Part shown: piece by piece, positions 11,238-21,555 of the stretch
Position numbering within the stretch: the first letter of the stretch is position 1
Layout of the letters: each line of letters opens with the position of its first letter
Source: Delphinus delphis
Taxonomy: Eukaryota > Chordata > Mammalia > Artiodactyla > Delphinidae
Reading direction: 5' to 3'
Length of the DNA: 64,000 nt
Assembly: GCF_949987515.2 (NCBI RefSeq)
Contig: NC_082689.1
Span: 101,036,957-101,100,956 of the forward strand
Notes under the pieces: generated by a model
What the model was told of the DNA's origin: nothing
What the model saw: the letters and a program-made list of their open reading frames with translations, nothing else
Database searches by the model: none
Position numbers and translations under genes: made by a program

Positions 11238-11767
11238 TGTTAAGGCCCGGGGTAAGCTGCCCACAAATATGCCACAATGGATATTGATTATTTTGAAATA
11301 AAGCTACTTAAGAAACAGCCAATGCAAGAGGAACACTTTCACTCTTCTCTCTGTCTCCCCAAAAGCAAGAAATAAATCTCTCATGTGAAAGATGACCTCA
11401 CTGTACCAAGAGATAGAAAGACATCCTTATCACCAGAGGTAGGGAATTCAGGGCCAAGAAGCCTACATCATCAAACCTTGTTTCCTCTTTACTAATGTAC
11501 TACCCTAAGCTCAAACTTCGCTTAAATTCTTTACTAATCAAGCACCCAAATCTAAATTTCATTGTCCTGTCAATTCCTCTCAAATTTATTGTTTGCCGAA
11601 AAAATATAAAAGCTGCCTGCTTTAGCCACTTCTTAGGTTTTATTCCTGTGTGCACAAATTAAATTTGTTTCTTTTTCTTCTTTTACTCTGTCTTGTGTCA
11701 ATTTTATTATTAGTCCAGCCACAAGGATTCAGGAAGGGTGGAGGGGGAAAGTTCTCCCTCTCTGACA
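11238..11767 (+). mobile_element. ERV LTR, about 530 bp (same family as 14052-15689)
   Basis: It begins 'tgttaaggcccggggtaagc' and ends '...ccctctctgaca', the TG...CA ends of an LTR. A TATA box 'tataaa' lies at 11605-11610, with an 'attaaa' polyadenylation-type signal near 11658 and a T-rich U5. Both ends align with the minus-strand LTR at 14052-15689, for example 'gtccagccacaagg' here against 'gaccagccagaagaacc' there. Flanks 'aaac' and 'gcta' do not form a target duplication, which fits a 3' LTR or a rearranged copy. It carries no genes. Confidence 0.75.
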
Positions 11768-14051
11768 GCTACAACTCATTTGGACATTAAGGATGAAATA
11801 GGGAAAAACAAATGGAAATAAAGGAAGATAATTACACATGAGTAGCTCTTTTGTGGTGGGTTTATCTTGGTATTTTCAGGAAAAAGAAAGAATAGAAGGA
11901 TTGTTTGACAAAGGTGATGTATCCACATTTACAATATTTAATGTCTTTATACCTTCTTTAGTTAATTTTAACTGCATATTTTAAAATTTAAGTGACATTT
12001 AACAATACTATTTAGCATTCATCCATGACTATCATTCTTTTTTTATATTTGCTGAATCTATATTCTTATTCTTTGCTTTAAAAAGTAGAAGGTACCAAAA
12101 AGTTGGCATATAATATTCTTTAAAAATATGCAGGCTAGGTCCACATGTTCCATAGTTATAGTTCCAGCTAGACTTGATTATATTGCATTCAGTTTCTTGG
12201 AAGAGAGCAAGGTAATTGATTACATTATTGTTTATATTAAATGCCAGTATAATAATATTTTAAAAACCAGTTTGAACTGCCCCAACAATGCTGTACATAA
12301 AAAGACAATCCAAGAAGAAATCAATATAATTGAGTAAAAAGACAAATCACAGTTGCCAGCAACCATATAAATAACACCCACTGCAGGCTGCTTGCCATTA
12401 TTAACTACAGTCTTATATGCCTCACTGTAGCCAAATATGGAAGGAGGTGTGCATAGATATATCTAACTAATGGGGAAATTGATTTTCTGTATTTCCTAAG
12501 CTAATATGACTTACAAGTTTCTCTCTATCAGAGTTGCAAGTCTTAAGGCAAATGAGTTTTGAACTAAGCATTGAAAGAGATACTCACCTTAAAGAAGAGG
12601 AAGGTGAAATATATTATGGAGAGAGTGGCATGAGCAATAACATGGAATTATAGTGAGTAAGAATTTAGGGATAAATTGAAGATGTTGAATAGGGCAAAGA
12701 GGATCCACTACATTGGCACTCAACAAAAAATACAATTATAAAGGTGTTTGGTTTAGGAGGAAGAAAAGGAGAAATAGAATAGGACTACTTTAAAGAGATT
12801 TTTTGACTGACAGTAGGATAGATTCATGGAGCGAGGTACCATCCTACTATATATAAATGGAATGTTGCACTGATGATCATGGACTAAAACTTGACTAAGT
12901 CATTGAGCTTGTGCTAAAAGTCTCTAAAAAGCTTGGTTTAAAATTGAGCATGTTTAAAACTTTAAAATATTAAGCTATGAATGATTGAGGTATTGTCTCT
13001 TATTTAAGCCATAGAGACCTAAGGCACTCTGTTGAAATGGTATAGCAACCAGTTACACTTATACTGATTTTATGGTATCAGGACAAAACTACCAAGTAGT
13101 CACATGTTTCTCAATGGGTTAAGAACACTAACCACAGCCATTTGGAAGATAATAAGAAAAGTATGTTGATTACAAAAGCTATAATAATCACATTCCTTCA
13201 GTAGAATTGGTTTAAAAATAAAACAGACTATGTGTACATTGGGAAGAAAAATAATGTAACTAAATATAAAGTTTACTGAATATGTTATAGATTATTTTAA
13301 AGTTTAACTTGTAAAGTGTCTTGTATTTTTAAATCACAATTATTAGAGTCTAGGGAATAAAGTTTTTCTGCAACTAAACTGATCTACGATAATACCCACA
13401 CATAAATGCTATGACATTACGAGTCAAGTATCTCAGTGGAATCAGAAAAATTCAGTGAGATTTATATATATTGCCTTTGGGATGCCAAGTATGTGGACAG
13501 TATATTTGAAAATTTTCATTTTATTTTCAGACTGTTGTGGTGACAGATAAATAGTTATAAATGGTGGAATAATTACAACCAAAAGGTTCCTAAGGAAATA
13601 CTTTTTAAAAAATCACTCTTTATTCCAGCTATTAATCCTATTTTGTACTGTATCTAAAATATCTGGTACTGTATGTTTTGGAACAAATTAATAACTCCAG
13701 GAACTAAGTGAATTATTTTACTAATTTTTCATTCAATCATTCATACGAATATATATGCACAAATAAACTTTGGGTGTGAGATAATTTTTTCCCCTTTTCA
13801 TATTAATAAAAATGCATATAATGAGAGGAAAATGTTGCATGTGCATCACGTGTGTATGTGCTGTGATATTTGGGAACTGAGAGTACATAAGATGAATAAA
13901 ATAGCCATTACTACATCTAAGGACCACAGAAGAATATTAATATTCCCCATCCATATGACCTATCCAATCAAGATTATAGACTAATAATAGAGTGATACTG
14001 ATGTATGTCATTTACCCAAGGAGAATATATCCTAATCATATTTGTTCTACT
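11768..14051. other. Unannotated AT-rich stretch
   Basis: No gene found; ORFs are short and lack domains. Purine-rich text at about 12530-12800 resembles the unnamed ancient mammalian repeat also suspected at 7590-9030 and 19000-19350. Confidence 0.35.
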
Positions 14052-14428
14052 TGTCAGGGAGGAAAAAATTTTCCTCTACCCTTGTAGGTTCTTCTGGCTG
14101 GTCTATGGATTAAATTGACGTGAGACATTAACAGAGGAAAAACAAACAAAAGTTTAACATGGGAGAGATCCAGGTGAACTGAGTAACTTCACAAAATGGC
14201 TGAAATGCTCACCTTAAATACAATCTTCAGCAAAAGACAAAAGAGGATATTGGGGGTAGTGTTACTGAACCAAACTTGGGTCCACTTGCCCACACACAGC
14301 TAAGCCAGTCTACTGACACTGGGTCGTGGTGAAGGAAATTACTGCATTTATTGCAGGGCACCAAGCAAGGAGAATGGGCAGCTCATGCTCAAAAGACCTG
14401 AACTCTCCAGTGGCTTTCAGGAAAGAGG

Positions 14429-14763
14429 TTTTTTTTTTTTTTTTTTGGTTTTATTTATTTAATTTTTGCAGTAGGCAGGCCTCTCACTGTTGTGGCCTCT
14501 CCCTTTGTGGAGCACAGGCTCCGGATGTGCAGGCTCTGGATGCACAGGCTCAGCAGCCATGGCTCCGGACATGCAGGCTCAGTGGCCATGGCTCCGGATG
14601 TGCAGGCTCAGTGACCATGGCTCTGGATGCACAGGCTCAGCGGCCATGGCTCATGGGACCAGCCGCTCCACGGCATGTGAGATCCTCCTGGACCAGGGCA
14701 CGAACCCCCCGTCCCCTGCATCTGCAGGCGGACTCTCAACCAGTGCGCCACCAGGGAAGCCCC
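14429..14763 (-). mobile_element. CHR SINE with expanded internal repeat
   Basis: The copy lies in reverse orientation (poly-T first, 'ccaccagggaagccc' last) inside the nested LTR. It is flanked by similar 'ggaaagaggttttt' and 'gggaagagttttt', an imperfect target duplication. It is longer than other copies because the body carries a 29-bp tandem expansion (14519-14649). The long ORFs across it arise from the repeated GC-rich unit and are not genes. Confidence 0.9.
14519..14649 (+). repeat. 29-bp minisatellite inside a SINE
   Basis: A 15-bp partial copy (14519-14533) is followed by four 29-bp units at 14534, 14563, 14592 and 14621, each starting 'ctc[ct]gga' and ending 'ccatgg'. Other CHR copies in this window have one such unit. 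Confidence 0.9.
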
Positions 14764-15693
14764 AGGGAAGAGTTTTTAAAGGCAGTCAGTGTGAGGGAGG
14801 GGTCTTCAGGGTCCGTGATCAGCTCATGCATAATTCTTGGATTGGTTGGCATCAAGGTGAAGTTTCAAGCATCATCAGCTGCCTGGTTTCAACCAGTCTA
14901 GGATCTATGTGCTGTGGTCAGCAGTTCTCGTCTGGTGAGGCTCTGCTTCCTGTAAAAACAACTTGGGAATGTGAGTCTGGACTTTATCTGTACCTTTCAG
15001 GGAACTGAGAGTTCAGTGATTCTGCTATGTGACTGATTTATAGTCTAAATCATTACCAGTTTTCTAACCCAACAACTATTCTTTGTCTCTACATCTTCAC
15101 ATTCCTAATTATTAACTCCTGAGTCAGCCTTTTGAGACTCAGGAGAGGCCTGAGAGACTAAAGCAGAAGGCTTTTACTTCACAGGACAGGGACACAGGGG
15201 CTTGTATTTGGTTTAAATCCTCCCTTTTCTCTGATACTCCTCAATCTTGAGGGGAACAGGTTCAGGAAAAGAAAGGGAGTAAAGTTCTGGATAGAGAGGT
15301 TAATCATAAACTCAGCAGAGGAACTCAGTTTTAGGGGACTTGGTGGTTTCAGTAGTGGATGGGACTTCCAAGGGGAGGGAGGAAATTGACATGGAGGTGG
15401 AAAAGCAAATGTTTGGTGAAAAATATTTGCTGGGCCAGGCAGAGACAATGGGACACAGATAGAAATTTTAAGACTTTGCTAGCTTCCTCCCTCTACTCAT
15501 TGAGTTCATACTATAGTTACCTATAGTGACAGCTTCCTTTCTGGGACAAATCCTCTGTCTACATTCTTTAGGCAGTTAGGGGAAAGGTCAAAGTTTTTTC
15601 CTGAGTCTTTTAGGCCTTGATTGTTTTCAGCTAGAAATAATCTGCATGTCAAAGAGACATTTTGGGGTGGCAAATTTTGCTCACCTACATACT

Positions 15694-18261
15694 CTTTTCT
15701 TAATTCATGCAGTTGATAGAAATAGCGATATATTAATAATATGAGATAATATCTACTTTGTTTGGAGGATTTATTTGATATTCTCTTTAGGGTGTGAAGA
15801 AACCCTGAGGGGTAAATTTACTACATTTTTACTCACTATATTGCTTTCTAATAATTGGTTTTTGGAGTGCTGAATGTGACATGCATGATATGAGAGAGAT
15901 CTGAGTAGTTATGGTCAAGATAGGGAACATTAGAGGTAATGGGGATAGATGATGGCTTTTCCATTTCTCTAAATGGGGAGACTGACTGATGTCGAGGGAT
16001 TTTGGTCCAAATAAAAACTGAATTAAACACCTAAATTTAAGATAAATTTGGGCTAATGGTTTGTACATATCCTGTGTCTACCCAAGAAATCTTCAGTAAG
16101 TTTTTATATTGCTTCCTAGTGCATTGTGGAGTTGTATTATTTGATCTGTAATCTACCAAATTCTGTCCCTTGATTTTACTTTATCTTTAAAATACAGTGA
16201 GGTGAAATTTCAGAATTCGATGTGGCGTAGGTGGAACTGAAGTTATTCATAGGAGGCCACCAAATTTGGGTGAGATAATTTTAGTTTTATATACTTCATA
16301 ATGTTTGTTTTATACTTTTAATTACTAACTCAATTCTGTAATTCCCTCTATAGCATGTTTGATAGGTGCCCGTGTATAAGTTATTTAATTTCATGTGTTT
16401 AATTATTGCATTGTAGTCATTGTGTACTCTGTAATCTGTGGACTTTATCTTCTCAGATAGATTCTGACATTTTTATGAGCAAGAAGAGTGTTTACCTCCC
16501 TTCATTTTCTTTACTCATTATAGATGATTGATTTATTTTATATTCTTTATAGACTATCAGTTTATTGTTTCATTTTTAAAACTTTTGTTTACTGCATTCT
16601 ATGTGTTAGGGACTATATTAGACACCAAAGTTACAAACACAAAACAAATTATAATCTCCAATTTTTATAACATGGAATGATAACTATAGCATATTTGTAT
16701 TAGTCATGTCCTTTTTATTGCCTATGAGCAAGATTTAAATCACATTGATGTTTAAGGATCCACTAAATAATACAAGCACTAATATAATATGTTAATTGGG
16801 GTTAAGGAAAAACAAAATTAAAAAAAAACAGAAGTGACTTGTGAATTCCAGACAGAAAGGGTTTAATATAGGAGTCACGGACATATGTGAGTGTTGGAAG
16901 AGCTGAAGAGGTTGGAGTGACAGATGCCATTGAAGATCATGGAATGTGTCAGTCGGGGCTTCATCAGAGAAAATGAATCACCAGCAGTGATATAGAATGA
17001 GAACTTTCAATATAAGGTTTGACCTTATTAAGTAGTTAATAAGTAGTTAATAAGGACTCAGTACTACGTTTCAATTGTGGATTTAAAAAAAAGTGATTAA
17101 TAAATTGTTCTTGCCCACAAACCAACAACTAATCTATTTATATGTATGTGTTTGGTTCAGACTTGAAACTTAAGGAGGTATAAGTAATGTACTCATAAGA
17201 AACTGAACATAAATAGTAAAAATAGTGCATATTTTACAATTATATTTTTTGTTGTACTCTCAGTGACAAATCTCACTATTTCTGTGATTTTAGCTTCCGT
17301 TTCTTCATCTGTGTAAAGTTGGGAGAAAATGAAATTAGAAAAGCACGCGTAATAAATTTTTGACATAGTATTGAAATTCTATAGGTGCTTTCTAAGAATA
17401 GCTGTGATTATATACATCAAAGTTAAAAGCCCAAAAGAAACATTTAGATATCCAGCCATCTAAATGTTTATAAATGTCCTGCAATGGGATAGACCAGACA
17501 TCCAGATAATTAACTCTATGTTGCAATTTTCATGCAGATTTCAGTTTAATGTGGAGACAGTACCTAACCACACTAAATAAAAATATATTCTGTCCATGCT
17601 TATTTTGTCCAATATTTCTGGTAGTAGAATGTTTATTATTTGCTGGAAAACATAGCAGTTGAGGTTTCATACTGTGATGATAACAAATGAAAACAGAAGT
17701 ACTACTTTTCATAATCTCTGTCTTAAGGCACTGCTTGACTGTAGGCACTTTAGCTTTTCTCCAAGGTCTGAACCACTGGTAATAAATTTTAGGGGAAGTA
17801 TAAACACATAATATAGACATATAGTCAGATATAGCCATCCCCTTTAACTTCTTAAAAGGTCTCTGAGTGCCATTCTTTCCTCCTTAGTTTTCTGCATTCA
17901 ATCATTCAAGAGAGGAGCTTAGACATGAATCATGGACAAAATGTTGTTCTCATGTATATATAATTATATCACTATACTAGAGGGGAAGAGGGTGGATTTT
18001 GCTACAAGATAGGTTGGGATGAAAGTTTTATTTCCTTCTGGTTCTTCCTGTCTTTTCTCCTTCTCATGTGGCTAGATCATATCTGGAGGGTTAAGGAGCA
18101 CTACTGTGGAGCCCACTTGAAATGAAACATAAGTCAAAACTGCCTTAGGACTTGTCATTTAATTGCAAAAGTGCACAAATCAGCTGTCCTCATCTACAAA
18201 TGTGCCAATGCTGGAAGATAGAGGGTGTGTGGTAATGGATAACTAGGTCCTCTCATTTTTT
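15694..18261. other. Unannotated AT-rich stretch
   Basis: No host gene. At 16950-17040, 'cagtcggggcttcatcagag' resembles the reverse of a common LTR-like end ('gtcagggttctccagag'). An 11-bp direct repeat 'taagtagttaa' lies at 17028-17053. The 102-codon minus ORF at 17530-17838 has no recognisable domain. Confidence 0.35.
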
Positions 18262-18269
18262 TTTTTTTT

Positions 18270-18410
18270 TCATAGTTTAAGTCGGGGTTGACAAACTTCT
18301 CTGTAAAGGGTCAGATAGTAAATATTTGAGTCTTTTTAAGTTATGAGGTCGCTGTTGCAACTGTTCAACTCTGCTATTACAGTACAAAAACAGCCATGAC
18401 AATTTGTAAA
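18270..18410 (+). repeat. hAT-Charlie-type (MER58-like) DNA transposon fragment
   Basis: 'ttctctgtaaagggtcagat', 'agtaaatatttgagtctttt', 'gttgcaactgttcaactctg' and 'cagccatgac' follow a known non-autonomous hAT consensus. The expected 3' half is missing and is replaced by the 36-bp tandem repeat. The exact subfamily name is from memory. Confidence 0.65.
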
Positions 18411-18560
18411 GGAATGAAGAGGCAGTATTAAAGGACATTACGGTAAGGAATGAAGAGGCAGTATTAAAGGACATTACGGTAAGGAATGAAGAGGCAGTAT
18501 TAAAGGACATTACGGTAAGGAATGAAGAGGCAGTATTAAAGGACATTACGGTAAGGAATG
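18411..18560 (+). repeat. Perfect 36-bp tandem repeat, four copies
   Basis: Four identical 36-bp units start at 18411, 18447, 18483 and 18519, followed by a 6-bp partial unit. The unit starts 'ggaatgaagaggcagtatta' and ends 'cggtaa'. Because 36 is divisible by 3, the minus strand reads a 12-residue peptide repeat (MSFNTASSFLTV) in an 89-codon ORF. I do not regard it as a gene. Confidence 0.97.
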
Positions 18561-21168
18561 TCGAGCGATATATTTCTGAAAAAAAAATTTAAAAGTTAAA
18601 GGACAAAAATTCTTGTCCTTGATAATATCCTTAAGTTGGTTGATTAGCCAAACACAGTGCCGTCCTGCTTCTGAATTTTGTTGAGTAAGGCAATGCGTTT
18701 CCTCTTCTATAAGCCATTTGCAGCTTGTTGTTTCACTTGCAGCCTAATTTATCTTAAATGAATTAATTCCCTTCGGCCAAGTAAGTAATAAGATATCCAA
18801 CCTTAGCAATTCATGCTTCAATAGCTATGTCATTTATGGAAATTGATTTTGATATTAACTGAGTGGTTAGTGCTAACTGAGCTGGATTATAGGTTTGGTC
18901 CTCATGAGGTCATATACAATCATTCTACTTTATTATTATGGTCTCCCACTTTCTGGACATTTTCCACAGTTCAGTAAGTTGAAAAAGCATAGTGAGTATC
19001 ATTTTATTCATTTATTCAATAATACTTATTGGTCAGCTTCCACGTGCAGAGACTGAACTTGCTACTGGGGATTTAATGGTAAGTAAAGCAGGTATGAACT
19101 TTGTATATATGCAGCATGCATTCTTGTTGGTGATAAAGACATTCATCGGATAAGCACAACACTATGTCTTGAAAAACTGTGATATGTGCTATAAATGACA
19201 AGTACAGAGAAGCATGAGAGTCATAATAGCCAAATATGATCTAATCTGAGGATTAAAAAAGATTTTCATGAGGAAACAATCCTTGAGTTGAGAGCTGAAG
19301 GATGTTTAGGAAAGAAAGAAGAGAGCTTAAGGCAAGGGGAACATTCACAGCAAGGCCCAAATCACAATGATTTGCTAACCCAGGATTTGAACCCAGCAAT
19401 ATGTATGATCAGCTGTGAAAGACTCATATACAGTTTGCAGTGAGATTCTTGCAATGATACAAGTATAAATTAAGGAACTTCTACTCATTACTAGTTTTTT
19501 AGGTATTAGTTTAAAAATTATTTTTTCTATATAGAACTGAGAAGATTCATTAAATCTATTTAGCTTCAATATCTCATTGCAAGCCATTTTCCTTAATAGA
19601 TTGTTTCTACCCTTATGTTTTATGAATCATACCACCAGTTATAAGATTTCAGATGTATAGTACTCTGCTTTATAGAAAACTCCACTAAATAGGCATATCA
19701 AATGCCATATGTACCAAACAGAATACACTCTCTCTACCCTTATCCTACTTCTAGCAGCCTTACCTCAAACTGGTTTCTCTCCTTGTATTTCCTACCTTGG
19801 TTGATGACGCCAAATTCTATCCTGCCCCCCAAGCCAGAAACATAAGGAGAACAGGTGACCCACTCTCTCTTCCTTATCTCTCATATCCTATCCCTGTAGT
19901 CTCTGCCTCAAATACTCTTCTGTTTCCCCATCAGTTGATTTAAACTAGACTTCCTTCATTTTTCATCTGGATGAGGGAGTAACCCTATGATTTTCCCCAA
20001 ATATGGAATAGGTGTACTCTCCCTATGGCTACAGAGCTAGCTTGGTTGTCTACCTACCACAGAAGCTTAATCTCCAATAGAGATTAAGTAAATCTCAATC
20101 TAGTAAATCTTTGTGATGGCCCTGAACCCAATCAGATCTGGATCCAATCAGGTCTGCGCCAGATGACCCTCTCCTCTTCTTGGAATGAGTTCAATGTCTT
20201 AAGCAATTATCTATTAATAGAATCTGGGATAAGTGCTGAAATGCCCAGAAATTCCTTAGACTTTCTCAGTTAGGGGCCTAACCCAATGTTTACACCTGGT
20301 GCTACACTCCACATATCCAACTACGTATGCCCATTTATTCCAATGTTTCAATTCTAATTGGTAGAATGGTTTGCACAATTTCTACTCATTTTGAGGTACA
20401 TTAAAAGAAAACTATGAATTATTTTCATTGACTTCTATTTCCTTGCACTTTAAACTCAGGAACCTTGTGGTTATGTTGAAAGTGTATTATTGGTGCAGTA
20501 CAGCTATACAAGGCACGTTGAGCCCAAAATCCCACTTGGCAGTCCTCCAAAGTTAAAAAAAAAAAAAAAGTAAAGTAGGTGAACTTTAAGCTATTTACCA
20601 GTTTAGTATTGCAACAAAGAGAAACACAAATCAAACTCAAAAACTAACATTTGAAGATATATAGACTATGCAAAGTCACTTTAAGAAATTATATGAAAAA
20701 GGCTTAGAGCAGAATATGCTGAAAGATTTCTTTAATTTTTCTCATAAGTGCATCTCCTAAAAGTCTTCTTAAAATCTTTATTTTCATATAATTGTTCATA
20801 GAATCTTCCCTCTTGTACCCTAAATCCTGCTTTCCTCCACTCTTCTGTTTATCATAAGCAGCCAACATCTATTCCCCCCATATCTATTCTCTCATGGAAC
20901 AATTTGATTGGTTCTCATTCTTGCCTTTCTACAGTTGTTTCATCAGTAAGAAGGCTGGAGAGGTTGCTTGATGATCAAAGAATTCTTCCCTTTTAGAAGA
21001 TGGAGGGAAAGAGACAAGCAATAAATACGTATACTCTAACTATTTTGTTTTTAGTTTAACTCAGTCAGAAACAATTTATATATATGCTATATGATTATAT
21101 GTTTAAGCTTATTGAAATATGTATACTTCAAGTGAAAGTAATATCCCTTTTATTGGTAGAGAAAGATG
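18561..21168. other. Unannotated stretch
   Basis: No gene. Text at about 19000-19350 ('acttattggtcagcttccac', 'gatatgtgctataaatgaca', 'gagctgaaggatgtttagga') resembles an ancient mammalian-wide repeat that I cannot name. Confidence 0.35.
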
Positions 21169-21181
21169 CCCAACAATATTC

Positions 21182-21555
21182 TTTCTTTCTTTCTTTTTAA
21201 CATATTTATTGAAGTATGATTGCTTTACTATGTTGTATTAGTTTCTGCTGTATAACAAAGTAAATCAGTTATATGTATACATATAAATCCATATCTCCTA
21301 CCTCTTGTGTCTCCCTCCCACCCACCCTATCCAACCCCTCTAGATGGTCATAAAGCACCAACCTGATCTCCCTGTGCTATGCGGCTGCTTCCCACTAGCT
21401 ATCTATTTTACGTTTGGTAGTGTATGTCCATCCTGCTCTCTCACTTCATCCCGGCTTACCCTTCCCCCTCCCCATGTCCTCAAGTCCATTCTCTACGTCT
21501 GCGTCTTTATTCCTACCCTGCCCATAGGTTCTTCAGAAACACTTTTTTTTTTTTT
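21182..21555 (-). other. L1 3' UTR and tail
   Basis: On the minus strand it ends with the 'gcagaaactaatacaacata' / 'cttcaataaatatgtt' type L1 3' end and an A-rich 'aaagaaagaaagaa' tail. The same 3' end recurs at 33630, 50948, 54462, 58237 and 59160. Confidence 0.85.

Larger units (their letters stand above)
14260..15351 (-). mobile_element. Nested ERV LTR inside the outer LTR
   Basis: On the minus strand it starts 'tgaaaccaccaagtccccta' at 15351 and ends 'gtttggttcagtaaca' at 14260. It is flanked by an exact 4-bp target duplication 'gtag' (14256-14259 and 15352-15355). Minus-strand LTR landmarks are a 'tttaaaaactc' TATA-like box near 14780 and 'gcaataaatgcagtaatttc' polyadenylation/R region near 14335-14355. 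A CHR SINE interrupts it; without that, it is about 750 bp. Confidence 0.78.
14052..15689 (-). mobile_element. Outer ERV solo LTR, interrupted by a nested LTR
   Basis: On the minus strand it starts 'tgtaggtgagcaaaatttgc' at 15689 and ends '...tcctccctgaca' at 14052. It is flanked by an exact 4-bp target duplication 'tact' (14048-14051 and 15690-15693). Subtracting the nested LTR and its 4-bp duplication leaves about 542 bp, matching the 530-bp related LTR at 11238-11767. The 4-bp duplication suits class I (gammaretrovirus-like) ERVs. No internal viral genes remain, so this is a solo LTR. Confidence 0.8.

Noticed and set aside
14326..15008. Long overlapping ORFs (191 and 172 codons) with repeated peptide blocks
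   Set aside because: They run through an antisense CHR SINE and its 29-bp minisatellite. The repeated peptide is the translated minisatellite.
18277..18546. 89-codon ORF with four 12-residue repeats as a possible repeat protein
   Set aside because: The periodicity is explained by a 36-bp DNA tandem repeat next to a transposon fossil; no start context or homologue recognised.
18411..18560. CRISPR-like array
   Set aside because: Units are directly adjacent with no spacers, in a mammalian genome.
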